Assembly (NCBI GenBank): GCA_030538115.1
Contig: JAUNUP010000020.1
Coordinates: 1-58,754 of the forward strand
DNA from: Dermatophilus congolensis
GTDB lineage: Bacteria; Actinomycetota; Actinomycetes; Actinomycetales; Dermatophilaceae
DNA length: 58,754 nucleotides
Reading direction: 5' to 3'
Part shown: positions 31,695-40,246 of the stretch, in pieces
Layout of the letters: each line of letters begins with the position of its first letter
Numbering within the stretch: the first letter of the stretch is position 1
Position numbers and translations under genes: made by a program
Notes under the pieces: model-generated
Told to the model about the DNA's origin: nothing
Databases searched by the model: none
The model's input: only the letters and a program-made list of their open reading frames with translations

Positions 31695-31931
31695 ATGACC
31701 GTCTACCGCACCGTGGTTCCGATCGCACCCAGCCCGAAGCTCGTCCGCAGCGCCGGAGTTTCGGTGGTGCTCACCCCGACTCGCGTCGAGACGCGCGCCA
31801 CCGGCAGGCACCGTGAGCCCGGCTCGAACCCCTGGCGCACAGGCCTTCGCGAACTGGCCATGTGGGTCTCGTTCGGACACTGGATCCCCTGGCGCCCCGC
31901 AGCCTGGCGCTTCGCCCTCACCGCCCACTGA
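31695..31931 (+). CDS. Small Trp-rich hypothetical protein (78 aa)
   Basis: Not recognised. The ATG has a near-perfect Shine-Dalgarno (AAGGAGGTG, 5 nt spacing), the strongest in this part of the window, which argues for real translation. The first 45 residues are basic and Val/Thr-rich; the C-terminal third (ELAMWVSFGHWIPWRPAAW) has four tryptophans and could be an amphipathic or membrane-surface helix. There is no signal peptide. It stands alone, divergent from the binding-protein gene and convergent with a lipoprotein gene, followed by a small hairpin. Confidence 0.55.
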   Translation: MTVYRTVVPIAPSPKLVRSAGVSVVLTPTRVETRATGRHREPGSNPWRTGLRELAMWVSFGHWIPWRPAAWRFALTAH

Positions 31932-31942
31932 GGCACCCCGCG

Positions 31943-31959
31943 GCTCCGTTTCACGGAGC
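31943..31959. terminator. Small hairpin between convergent genes
   Basis: gctccgt (31943-31949) and acggagc (31953-31959) form a 7-bp stem with a TTC loop between the 78-aa gene and the convergent lipoprotein gene. Confidence 0.4.
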
Positions 31960-31970
31960 ACGAGCCGAGG

Positions 31971-32564
31971 TCAGAGCGTCTTGACGGTGGGGGAGAACGT
32001 CGGAGTCGGGTCGAGGAAGACCGCGATGGCATACGTGACGTCGTTGTCGGCAGAGATGCGGATCTCCACCGGATCGTCGTACTTCGGTAGCTCCTGGGAC
32101 TGCGTGTACAGGAACGCGCCGGTCCGGTCGGAATCTGCGGACGCCTGGCTTCCGCCGCCCAGAATCTCCTCGCCGCGGTGCGTCACCGAGAACGAGACCT
32201 GCCTACCGTCTCGGGCGTCGGCGCTTGAGTTCGCCATCACGACGATGAGCTTGCCAGCAGAGGGCAGCTGCACCGACTTTGTCACCTGGGGTCGGCGGGA
32301 GTCGAACGTCGCTACGAGCGTGGCTGCCGCGGGGACCATGCCCCCGACACTCCCTTGCACGTCCCTGGCGAGCGCCTCTCCCGACGGCGGATCGAGGTAG
32401 TCCGGTAGTGCGTCGACCGGCGTGACGTCTGCGGGCATGTCCACGGTCGGAGCCGAGGTGCCACCCGTCGGAGAAAGGGTCTGGGTGGGCGCAGGCTGGG
32501 GCGGCTGCGAACATCCGGACAAGAGGGCCAGTGCGACCACGGTGAGTACGACTCGGCGCGTCAT
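31971..32564 (-). CDS. Hypothetical lipoprotein
   Basis: A 197-aa protein with a clear lipobox (LSGC, Cys18) after a short basic and hydrophobic signal. About 45 Pro/Thr/Ser-rich linker residues follow, then a beta-rich domain (KSVQLPSAGKLIVVMANSS, later YDDPVEIRISADNDVTYAIA). No known domain is recognised. The frame stays open far upstream through the antisense of alaS, but that is composition-driven; the lipoprotein signal fixes the start at 32564. A GATACT box 7 nt upstream suggests a leaderless message. Confidence 0.72.
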   Translation of the reverse strand: MTRRVVLTVVALALLSGCSQPPQPAPTQTLSPTGGTSAPTVDMPADVTPVDALPDYLDPPSGEALARDVQGSVGGMVPAAATLVATFDSRRPQVTKSVQLPSAGKLIVVMANSSADARDGRQVSFSVTHRGEEILGGGSQASADSDRTGAFLYTQSQELPKYDDPVEIRISADNDVTYAIAVFLDPTPTFSPTVKTL

Positions 32565-32707
32565 GCAACGAGTATCGACGCCCTGGCCTTGCCTCTTCGC
32601 CATCCCCCTAGGTGTTTCGCGCCATGTGCTGTGGCCTCGGTCGTTGATCAGGGTGCATTCGGGGGAATCGGGGGCATGGCGGCATACTTGGTCGTTGGTG
32701 ATGGTTG

Positions 32708-32815
32708 TCGAAAAGGTGTGCCGTCTTTCGGGTGCAGCTTCCCCGACGGCCGCGGGTGACCTCGCACCTGTCGCACTCTTTTCGATCGGCGGCAGGCGGC
32801 GGCCCGTCACCCGCG
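32708..32815 (+). promoter_or_regulatory. Candidate structured alaS leader with alternative helices
   Basis: Three perfect pairings are visible: tcgaaaag (32708-32715) with cttttcga (32778-32785); gccgtc (32720-32725) with gacggc (32745-32750); cgcgggtgac (32751-32760) with gtcacccgcg (32806-32815). The first and third cross each other, so they are a pseudoknot or mutually exclusive. It ends about 40 nt before the alaS start. No T-box sequence is visible. In such GC-rich DNA chance pairing is a real possibility. Confidence 0.3.
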
Positions 32816-32855
32816 CGCAACGACGACCCCACGGCACCGGAGGATACGAAGAGAT

Positions 32856-35561
32856 ATGAAGGGCACCCCGATGGAAACCGCCGAGATCAGGCGTCGCTGG
32901 CTCCGTTTCTTCGAGAGCAAGGGCCACACGGTGGTGCCCAGCGCACCCCTGGTGTACGACGACCCCAACCTGCTCTTCGTCAACGCGGGCATGGTGCCGT
33001 TCAAGCCGTACTTCCTCGGCCAAGAGACCCCGCCGTACGACCGCGCCACGAGCGTGCAGAAGTGCGTGCGCACCCAAGACATCGAGGAGGTCGGCAAGAC
33101 CTCCCGCCACGGCACGTTCTTCCAGATGAACGGCAACTTCAGCTTCGGCGACTACTTCAAGGCCGGGGCGATCGAGTTCGCGTGGGAGCTGCTGACCACC
33201 TCCCAGAACGACGGCGGCTACGGCCTGGCGCCCGAGTCGCTGTGGGTCACGGCGTACGACGACGACGACGAGGCCGTCTCGCTGTGGAAGGAGCTCGCCG
33301 GCATGCCGGCTGAGCGCATCGTCAAGCGCGGCAAGGCCGACAACTACTGGTCGATGGGCGTGCCCGGCCCCGGCGGCCCCTGCTCCGAGATCTACGTCGA
33401 CCGCGGCCCCGAGTACGGCCCCGACGGCGGCCCGGCCGTCGACGAAGACCGGTTCATGGAGATCTGGAACCTCGTGTTCATGCAGCACGAACTCTCCGAC
33501 GTGCGCAGCAAGCTCGACTTCGACATCGCTGGCGACCTGCCCAAGAAGAACATCGATACCGGCATGGGTCTCGAGCGCATCGCCTCGATCCTGCAGGGCG
33601 TCGACAACATGTACGAGATCGACGAGGTCTACCCCGTGCTCGACCGCGCGGCCGACCTCGCCGGTAAGAAGTACGGCGTCCACTCCGGAGTGGATGCGCA
33701 GCACAGCCACCCGGACGACGTGCGCCTGCGCGTCGTGGCCGACCACATCCGCAGCTCGCTCATGCTCATCGGCGACGGCGTCACCCCCGGCAACGAGGGT
33801 CGCGGCTACGTCCTGCGCCGCATGCTGCGCCGCGCGATCCGCTCGATGCGCCTGCTCGGCGTGCAGGATCCGGTGCTGCCCGAACTCATGCCCGTGAGCC
33901 TCGAGCGCATGGAGAACAGCTACCCCGAACTGCGCCGCGACTGGGGCCGCATCAGCGAGGTGGCGTACACGGAGGAGGACGCGTTCCGGCGCACGCTCAC
34001 CTCCGGCACGACGATCCTCGACACCGCGGTCGCCGCAGCGAAGAAGGAAGGCAAGTCGACCCTTTCCGGCGCCGACGCGTTCGCGCTGCACGACACCTAC
34101 GGCTTCCCGATCGACCTCACGCTCGAGATGGCCTCGGAGCAGGGCCTGGCCGTCGACGAAGAGGCGTTCCGCACGCTCATGGCCGAGCAGAAGAACCGCG
34201 CGAAGGCCGACGCGAAGGCCAAGAAGTCGGGCCACACCGACACGCACGTGTACCGCGAGATCGCCGACGCGCTCTCCGCTCCGGTCGACTTTCTCGGGTA
34301 CACCGACGTCGCCGCGCCGGGCAGGGTCGCGGGCCTGCTCGTCGGCGGTGCCTCGGCCTCCAGCGCGAGCAAGGGTGACGAGATCGAGCTCGTGCTCGAC
34401 CAGACCCCGTTCTACGCAGAGTCGGGTGGCCAGCTCGCCGATCACGGCGTCATCGAGCTCGACGGCGCGCTGATCGAGATCAGCGACGTGCAGAAGCCCA
34501 TCACCGGTCTCATCGTGCACAAGGGTCGGGTGCTCGAAGGCGAGTTCGGGGTCGGTCAGACCGCCAATTCCCGTATCGACATCCAGCGTCGTAAAGACAC
34601 GGCGCGGGCGCACACGAGTACGCACATCGTGCACCAGGCGCTGCGCGACGCCCTCTCCGAGACCGCGACCCAGGCCGGTTCGGAGAACGGCCCCGGCCGC
34701 CTGCGCTTCGACTTCTCGTGGGGTCACGCGATCGACCCGGCCACGTTCAGCGAGATCGAAGAGCACATCAACAACGTCGTGCTCTCCGACCAGCTCGTCG
34801 AGGCCAACGTCATGACCAAGGACCAGGCGCTCGCCTCGGGCGCGCTCGCGATGTTCGGCGAGAAGTACGGCGACAACGTGCGGGTCGTCAACATCGGCGA
34901 CTGGAGCCGCGAGCTGTGCGGTGGCACCCACGTGCAGAACGTCGGCCAGATCGGCGTGGTCAAGCTGCTCGGAGAGGGCTCGATCGGCTCCGGTGTGCGT
35001 CGCGTGGAGGCGCTCGTCGGGCTCGACGCGTACAAGCACCTCACCACCGAGTCGCTGCTGCTCTCGCAGATCTCGGATGCCGTCAAGGCGCGCGGGCCCG
35101 AACTGCCCGACCGCATCGCGGGCATCATGACCAAGCTCAAGGAGACCGAGAAGGAGCTGCACCAGCTCAAGGCCGCCGCGCTCAAGGCCGCGAACGCCGA
35201 CCTCGCCTCCAAGGCCGTCGACATCTCCGGCGTGCGCGTCGTGACGCACGACCTCGGTGCCGACGCCGGAGCCGACGACGTACGCAGCCTGGTGCTCGAG
35301 ACCCGCGGCAAGCTCGGCGAGGATGTCCCCGCTGTCGTCGCGATGACCGGCGTGGCCAAGGAACGCCCGCTCGTCATCGTCGCCACGAACGCCGCGGCGC
35401 GCGCTGCCGGTGTGAAGGCCGGTGCGCTCGTCAAGGTCGCTGCCGGCGTACTCGGCGGCGGCGGAGGCGGCAAGGACGACATCGCCCAGGGCGGCGGCAC
35501 CGACGTCTCGAAGGCCGGAGCGGCGCTCGAGGAGATCCGCAACGCCGTCGGGGCCCGCTGA
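32856..35561 (+). CDS. alaS: Alanyl-tRNA synthetase
   Basis: A 901-aa class II synthetase with editing. The catalytic core begins METAEIRRRWLRFFESKGH and has LLFVNAGMVPFKPYF and the motif 2 region GKTSRHGTFFQMNGNFSFGD. The editing domain has the zinc-binding HTSTHIVHQAL and the later Cys/His in LCGGTHVQNVGQIG. The C-terminal DHHA1 part is Gly/Lys-rich (GGGGGGKDDIAQGGG). The ATG at 32856 has a ggagg site; an ATG at 32871 matches the family N-terminus better and may be the true start. Confidence 0.95.
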   Translation: MKGTPMETAEIRRRWLRFFESKGHTVVPSAPLVYDDPNLLFVNAGMVPFKPYFLGQETPPYDRATSVQKCVRTQDIEEVGKTSRHGTFFQMNGNFSFGDYFKAGAIEFAWELLTTSQNDGGYGLAPESLWVTAYDDDDEAVSLWKELAGMPAERIVKRGKADNYWSMGVPGPGGPCSEIYVDRGPEYGPDGGPAVDEDRFMEIWNLVFMQHELSDVRSKLDFDIAGDLPKKNIDTGMGLERIASILQGVDNMYEIDEVYPVLDRAADLAGKKYGVHSGVDAQHSHPDDVRLRVVADHIRSSLMLIGDGVTPGNEGRGYVLRRMLRRAIRSMRLLGVQDPVLPELMPVSLERMENSYPELRRDWGRISEVAYTEEDAFRRTLTSGTTILDTAVAAAKKEGKSTLSGADAFALHDTYGFPIDLTLEMASEQGLAVDEEAFRTLMAEQKNRAKADAKAKKSGHTDTHVYREIADALSAPVDFLGYTDVAAPGRVAGLLVGGASASSASKGDEIELVLDQTPFYAESGGQLADHGVIELDGALIEISDVQKPITGLIVHKGRVLEGEFGVGQTANSRIDIQRRKDTARAHTSTHIVHQALRDALSETATQAGSENGPGRLRFDFSWGHAIDPATFSEIEEHINNVVLSDQLVEANVMTKDQALASGALAMFGEKYGDNVRVVNIGDWSRELCGGTHVQNVGQIGVVKLLGEGSIGSGVRRVEALVGLDAYKHLTTESLLLSQISDAVKARGPELPDRIAGIMTKLKETEKELHQLKAAALKAANADLASKAVDISGVRVVTHDLGADAGADDVRSLVLETRGKLGEDVPAVVAMTGVAKERPLVIVATNAAARAAGVKAGALVKVAAGVLGGGGGGKDDIAQGGGTDVSKAGAALEEIRNAVGAR

Positions 35562-35589
35562 GACTGCGGCGCAGGGGGTAGCCGGACGT

Positions 35590-36129
35590 ATGCGCCCGGG
35601 CATCCGCATCGGAGTCGATGTCGGTAGCGTCCGCGTCGGGGTCGCCACGTGCGATCCCGACGCGATACTCGCCACGCCCGTTCGCACCGTTGCTCGCGGC
35701 GGCAGCGGCGGTGGCGACACCGCGAGCGGCGCGGCAGACAACAGCGCTGTCGCGGAGAACGATTCGTCTCTCACCGGGATCGCCGAGCTCGTCGCCTCCA
35801 CGGGGGCGATCGAGGTCGTCGTCGGTCTGCCGCGCTCCCTCTCCGGGGAGGAAGGCCTGGCTGCGCAGACGGCTCGGGCCTACGCGAAATCCCTCGCCGC
35901 GAAAGTCGCCCCCGTGCCGGTGCGCCTCTTGGACGAACGACTCACTACGGTGGATGCTCATCGGGCGCTCTACTCCAGTGGGCGATCCGGTCGTGCGCAT
36001 CGTGAAGTTGTGGACCAGGTCGCTGCTGTCATGATCTTGCAGAGCGCGCTCGACGCAGAACGTGACACCGGCCGGGAGCCGGGCGAACTTGTCGGGGCTC
36101 GCAAGCCCAGACACAGGAGGCGTGCATGA
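35590..36129 (+). CDS. ruvX: Putative pre-16S rRNA nuclease / Holliday junction resolvase-like (YqgF)
   Basis: A 179-aa RNase H-fold protein. Motifs are GVDVGSVRVGVA, EVVVGLPRSLSGEEG, LLDERLTTVDA and the final catalytic Asp in VVDQVAAVMILQ. An insertion of about 25 low-complexity residues (ARGGSGGGDTASGAADNS onward) separates the first strand pair from the next helix. The ATG at 35590 has a ggggg site. It overlaps mltG by 4 nt, the standard actinobacterial arrangement. Confidence 0.9.
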   Translation: MRPGIRIGVDVGSVRVGVATCDPDAILATPVRTVARGGSGGGDTASGAADNSAVAENDSSLTGIAELVASTGAIEVVVGLPRSLSGEEGLAAQTARAYAKSLAAKVAPVPVRLLDERLTTVDAHRALYSSGRSGRAHREVVDQVAAVMILQSALDAERDTGREPGELVGARKPRHRRRA

Positions 36130-37202
36130 ACCCGCAGAACACCGGCACCGGCCGGCGGCAGAAGGGCTCGCGTGGCCTCATCCTGGCGGCGATCGCCGTG
36201 GTACTCGCAGGCCTGGTCGTCGTGGGGCTCGTGTTCGGGCGCGACGTGGCCAAGATGTTCGCCGACGACGACTACGACGGCGCCGGAACCGGCGAAGTGA
36301 CCGTGGTGGTCGAGCCGGGGCAGATGGGCTCGCAGATCGGCACGACCCTCACCGAGGCCGGCGTCATCAAGACCCAGCAGTCGTTCATCGATGCCCTGGC
36401 CGCGAACCCGGGCGACGAGATCCAGGCGGGCACGTACAAGCTCCGGTCGCAGATGTCGGCCGGGGAGGCGCTCGCACTCATGCGTTCGGGCGGCCGTTCT
36501 GTGCAGGGTGTCACCGTGCGCGAAGGGCTCTGGAAGAGCGAGGTCTTCGACGTGCTCTCCAAGGCCACGGGCACGCCGGTCGCCGAGTACGAGAAGGCGG
36601 CCACCGCTGCCGAGAGCGACCCGTCGCTGCTCGGGCTGCCCGCCTCCGCGAAGGGCAAGGTCGAGGGTTACCTCTTCCCGGCGACGTACGAGTTCAACCC
36701 CGGCGCCTCCGCGACCGAGCAGATGCGCACGATGGTCAACCACGCCACCACGCGGCTCAAAGAGCTGGGCGTGAACGAGGCCGACGCCGAACGCATCATC
36801 ACGATCGCCAGCCTCGTCGAGGCCGAGGCGCGCATGGACCAGGACCGGCCGAAGGTCTCGCGAGTCATCTACAACCGGCTCGACGAGCCGATGCGGCTGC
36901 AGATGGACTCGACGGTCAACTACGCGGTGCAGAAGCGCTCGATCACGACCTCCGACGCGGAGCGGGCGAACGCGAACCCGTACAACACCTACTACCACGA
37001 CGGCCTGCCGCCCGGCCCCGTCGGCAACCCCGGCGCATCCGCCATCGACGCGGCGAAGAACCCGGCCGAGGGGCCGTGGCTGTACTTCGTCACGGTCAAC
37101 CCGCACACGGGCGAGACGATCTTCACCAACACCCTCGCCGAGCACAACAAGGCCGTGCTGCAGTTCCAGAAGTGGTGTCAGGACAACCCGGGCACGTGCT
37201 GA
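36126..37202 (+). CDS. mltG: Endolytic murein transglycosylase MltG
   Basis: A 358-aa membrane-anchored cell-wall enzyme that cuts nascent glycan strands. A single transmembrane segment follows a short basic lead (GLILAAIAVVLAGLVVVGLV). A LysM-like part (VVVEPGQMGSQIGTTLTEAG) precedes the YceG catalytic domain with the glutamate in ITIASLVEAEAR, YNRLDEPMRLQMDSTVNYA and PYNTYYHDGLPPGPVGNPG. Start overlaps ruvX. It probably works with PBPs at the membrane. Confidence 0.94.
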   Translation: MNPQNTGTGRRQKGSRGLILAAIAVVLAGLVVVGLVFGRDVAKMFADDDYDGAGTGEVTVVVEPGQMGSQIGTTLTEAGVIKTQQSFIDALAANPGDEIQAGTYKLRSQMSAGEALALMRSGGRSVQGVTVREGLWKSEVFDVLSKATGTPVAEYEKAATAAESDPSLLGLPASAKGKVEGYLFPATYEFNPGASATEQMRTMVNHATTRLKELGVNEADAERIITIASLVEAEARMDQDRPKVSRVIYNRLDEPMRLQMDSTVNYAVQKRSITTSDAERANANPYNTYYHDGLPPGPVGNPGASAIDAAKNPAEGPWLYFVTVNPHTGETIFTNTLAEHNKAVLQFQKWCQDNPGTC

Positions 37203-37238
37203 GGCGCGGGAGCCGAGGCCACCGATGCGGCCGCCCGC

Positions 37239-37244
37239 TAGGGT
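37239..37244 (+). promoter_or_regulatory. Candidate -10 box of aroE (leaderless)
   Basis: TAGGGT ends 6 nt before the GTG of aroE with no Shine-Dalgarno between, fitting a leaderless transcript. Confidence 0.45.
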
Positions 37245-37250
37245 GGCGCT

Positions 37251-38198
37251 GTGGTTGAACGTCGCGGCACCCAGCAGTGTCTTCTCAATTCAGAGCTCGA
37301 GGCGCTGCTCGTCGACTTTCGCGGCGACGGACTCACCACAGGGCGGGCCGCTGTGCTCGGCTCGCCGATCAGTCATTCGCTGTCGCCTGTGCTGCACGGG
37401 GCTGCGTACCAATCACTCGGGCTGACCGAGTGGGGCTTCTCCCGCGAGGCTGTCGGGGGCGAGGGGGAGCCGACGCTGGCGCAGTTCCTCGCCACCTGCG
37501 CCGGTGCCGATGAGGCGCGCGCACCCTGGCGCGGGTTCGCCGTGACGATGCCGCTCAAAGAAGACGCGCTCGCGCTCGCTGTCGCTGTCACCGAGCGGGC
37601 GCGACGGCTGGGCGCTGCGAACACGCTGGTCGCAGTGCCTGGAGGCTGGGCGGCCGACAACACCGACACCGTCGGAGTGCGTGAGGCATTGCGCGAGGTG
37701 GGGGTCGAGTCGGCGCCGCGCGTCGTGGTGCTCGGCTCCGGAGCGACTGCGCGGTCGGCGCTCGGGGCCCTCTCCGTACTCGGGGCACGGCACGTGACGT
37801 TCGCCGTGCGCAGTTCCGTGCGCCCCGAGAGCGAAACGCTGGCACGAGAACTCGACATGGAGATCGAGACGGTCTCTCTCGGCGACGCCGATGCCGTGAC
37901 GGAGGCGATCGCGCAGGCCGACGCTTCTGTCTCAGCGCTGCCGCACGGCACGACCCTGCATCTGCCGGAGGTCACGGCCGGCCGTCTCGGGAGCGCGGTG
38001 CTGCTCGACGTCGTCTACGGCGGATGGCCGTCGCCCCTGGCGTCGTGGGCCTCGGCCGGGGGTGCGACCGTGCTGTCGGGGTTGCCGATGCTGCTGCACC
38101 AGGCCGTCGAGCAGGTTCGCCTGATGACGGGTCGGGTGCCCGATGTGGGCGCGATGCGTAGCGCGTTGCAGGCTCACACCGGTCCGTCGGGCTGGTAG
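37251..38198 (+). CDS. aroE: Shikimate dehydrogenase
   Basis: A 315-aa enzyme reducing 3-dehydroshikimate to shikimate with NADPH. The substrate site is VLGSPISHSLSPVLHGAAYQ, the catalytic Lys is in VTMPLKEDAL, and NTLVA and ADNTDTVGVREAL follow. The NADP-binding GSGATARSALGAL comes next and the protein ends with MLLHQAVEQVRLMTG. A long perfect hairpin follows the stop by 6 nt. Confidence 0.93.
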   Translation: MVERRGTQQCLLNSELEALLVDFRGDGLTTGRAAVLGSPISHSLSPVLHGAAYQSLGLTEWGFSREAVGGEGEPTLAQFLATCAGADEARAPWRGFAVTMPLKEDALALAVAVTERARRLGAANTLVAVPGGWAADNTDTVGVREALREVGVESAPRVVVLGSGATARSALGALSVLGARHVTFAVRSSVRPESETLARELDMEIETVSLGDADAVTEAIAQADASVSALPHGTTLHLPEVTAGRLGSAVLLDVVYGGWPSPLASWASAGGATVLSGLPMLLHQAVEQVRLMTGRVPDVGAMRSALQAHTGPSGW

Positions 38199-38204
38199 CC
38201 GTTC

Positions 38205-38270
38205 CTTCAGCTATGTGGGTGCGTCGGCAGGCCCCCTAGGAGCGCTACCGACGCACCCACATAGCTGAAG
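38205..38270. repeat. Long hairpin with perfect 23-bp stem after aroE
   Basis: Arms 38205-38227 and 38248-38270 are perfect 23-bp inverses; the 20-nt loop contains CCTAGG at 38235-38240. It may terminate aroE transcription before aroC. Its architecture matches the hairpin at 15403-15494, though the stem sequences differ. Confidence 0.8.
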
Positions 38271-38339
38271 CTCGCGCACTCGTTTCGCGACTCGGCACGT
38301 CGGCGCACTCTCGCGGTGGGTCGTGCCAGTATTCACAGC

Positions 38340-39563
38340 ATGGTTCGTTGGCTTACCGCAGGTGAATCGCATGGCCCGTCGCTGGTCGCGATTATCGAAG
38401 GGCTACCGGCGGGAGTCGAGGTGACCTCCGCCGACGTGCAGGCCGTGCTGGCCCGCCGTCGTCTCGGGTATGGGCGCGGGGCTCGGCAGAAGTTCGAGCA
38501 GGACACCTTGCGGGTGCTCGGTGGCGTGCGGCACGGTGTGACGCTGGGTTCGCCGATCGCGTTGGAGATCGGCAACAGCGAGTGGCCCAAGTGGCAGACG
38601 GTGATGGCCGCCGATCCCGTCGACGAGGCCACGTTCGCTGCCTCCGACGACATCAACGCTCCCAAGGAGATCGCCCGCAACAAGCCCCTCACCCGGCCGC
38701 GGCCCGGGCACGCCGATCTCGTCGGCATGCAGAAGTACGGCTGGGGCGATGCCCGGCCGATCCTCGAACGTTCGTCGGCTCGGGAGACTGCGGCGCGCGT
38801 GGCCCTGGGTGCCTATGCCGCTGCGTTCATCGAGCAGGCCGCCGGTATCCGGCTCGTCTCGCACACGGTCTCCATCGGAGCGGCCGGCGTGCCGGAGGGG
38901 GCCGCGCTGCCGTCTCCCGAAGACGTCGCCGCCCTCGACGCCGACCCGGTGCGCGCCTTCGACGCCACGGGCTCGGCCGCGATGGTCGCCGAGATTGACG
39001 CGGCGCACAAAGACGGCGACACGCTCGGCGGCGTCGTCGAGGTGCTGGCCTACGGCTGCCCGCCCGGGCTCGGCTCGCACGTGCACTGGGACCGGCGCCT
39101 CGACTCCCGACTTGCCGCGGCTCTCATGGGGATTCAGGCGATCAAGGGTGTCGCGGTCGGCGATGGCTTCGCCACGGCGGCTCGGCGCGGCTCGGTGGCC
39201 CACGACGAGATGGAGCGCGACGCGGATGGCGTGATCCGGCGGCGCACCGACCGCGCCGGGGGCACCGAGGGTGGCATGACCAACGGCGAGATCCTGCGGG
39301 TCAGCGCCGCGATGAAGCCGATCAGCACTGTGCCCAAGGCCCTGGACACTATCGATGTCACCGGCTCCGATCCGGCGACGGCGATCCACCAGCGCTCCGA
39401 CGTGTGCGCCGTGCCCGCCGCGGGAGTCGTGGCCGAAGCCATGGTTGCGCTCGTGCTCGCCGATGCCGTCGCCGAGAAGTTCGGCGGCGACAACGTGGCC
39501 GAGACCCGACGCAATGTCGAGAGTTACCTCGCCTCGATCCCGGAGACGATGCGCTCATGGTGA
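38340..39563 (+). CDS. aroC: Chorismate synthase
   Basis: A 407-aa FMN-dependent enzyme making chorismate from EPSP. Signatures are [20 protein letters not shown], the basic stretch [37 protein letters not shown] and [20 protein letters not shown]. No ribosome-binding site is visible, and the message may be leaderless. The stop overlaps the upstream-most possible starts of aroK. Confidence 0.95.
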   Translation: MVRWLTAGESHGPSLVAIIEGLPAGVEVTSADVQAVLARRRLGYGRGARQKFEQDTLRVLGGVRHGVTLGSPIALEIGNSEWPKWQTVMAADPVDEATFAASDDINAPKEIARNKPLTRPRPGHADLVGMQKYGWGDARPILERSSARETAARVALGAYAAAFIEQAAGIRLVSHTVSIGAAGVPEGAALPSPEDVAALDADPVRAFDATGSAAMVAEIDAAHKDGDTLGGVVEVLAYGCPPGLGSHVHWDRRLDSRLAAALMGIQAIKGVAVGDGFATAARRGSVAHDEMERDADGVIRRRTDRAGGTEGGMTNGEILRVSAAMKPISTVPKALDTIDVTGSDPATAIHQRSDVCAVPAAGVVAEAMVALVLADAVAEKFGGDNVAETRRNVESYLASIPETMRSW

Positions 39564-39598
39564 CCGGAGCGATGCGGATGAACGCAGGAGCAGACACT

Positions 39599-40228
39599 GT
39601 GAACAGCACGAACGCCCTCCCACTCGTGGTGCTGACCGGCCCGCCCGGCGCTGGGAAGAGTTCGGTCGGGCGCGCACTCGCGGAACGTCTCGACGCGCCG
39701 TTCGCCGACACCGACGTCGTCATCGAGCAGCGGGCCGGCAAGCCGATACCCGAGATCTTCGTCGACGACGGTGAGCAGGCTTTCCGCGCGATGGAGCGGG
39801 AGGTCGTGGCCGAGGGACTGGAATCGCCCGAGGGTGTTCTCTCGCTCGGCGGCGGGGCTGTGCTCGCCGAGGAGACCCAGGCGCTGCTCGAACGGCAGAT
39901 CGTCGTCTTCCTCGACGTCTCGCTCCGGTTCGCGGGCCGTCGCAGCGGTTTCGACCAAGGTCGCCCGCTCATGGCCCTGAACCCACGCGGCCAGTGGCTG
40001 GCGCTCATGGAGGCGCGTCGCCCGATCTACGAACGCCTCGCCACCGTCACGGTCAACACCGACGACCGCACGGTCGATCAGGTGGTCGAGTCTGTGGTTG
40101 CGGCGCTTGCTGCGGCCGACGAGCGTTTCGCCGGTCTGGCCCCCGCCGCAGCTACCGAAACCGAGGCGGGCGAAGCCGAGGTCGTCGATGCCGAGATCGC
40201 GAATGACGGCACCAATCCGGACGCGTAA
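39599..40228 (+). CDS. aroK: Shikimate kinase
   Basis: A 209-aa kinase phosphorylating shikimate. The P-loop is VLTGPPGAGKSSVGRALAE, the shikimate-binding region is in FADTDVVIEQRAGKPIPEIF and SLGGGAVL, and the lid in RRSGFDQGRPLM. An acidic Ala/Glu-rich tail of about 30 residues follows the kinase fold. The GTG at 39599 is preferred for its aggag site 8 nt upstream; ATG codons at 39557, 39572 and 39581 are in frame and overlap or abut aroC. Confidence 0.88.
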   Translation: MNSTNALPLVVLTGPPGAGKSSVGRALAERLDAPFADTDVVIEQRAGKPIPEIFVDDGEQAFRAMEREVVAEGLESPEGVLSLGGGAVLAEETQALLERQIVVFLDVSLRFAGRRSGFDQGRPLMALNPRGQWLALMEARRPIYERLATVTVNTDDRTVDQVVESVVAALAAADERFAGLAPAAATETEAGEAEVVDAEIANDGTNPDA

Positions 40229-40246
40229 CCGAGAAGGACGTTCACT

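Noticed and set aside
31695..31931. The 78-aa Trp-rich frame as a trp-operon leader peptide
   Set aside because: No trp genes follow, the downstream gene is on the other strand, and the Trp codons are dispersed rather than tandem.
32565..32855. T-box riboswitch before alaS
   Set aside because: No T-box consensus or specifier loop sequence is visible; only generic helices.
32565..35801. Minus-strand open frame of more than 1000 codons opposite alaS, continuous with the lipoprotein frame
   Set aside because: Composition (Arg, Gly, His, Val-rich) and the perfect AlaRS motifs on the other strand show it is a GC-bias shadow. Only the final 197 codons with a lipoprotein signal are real.
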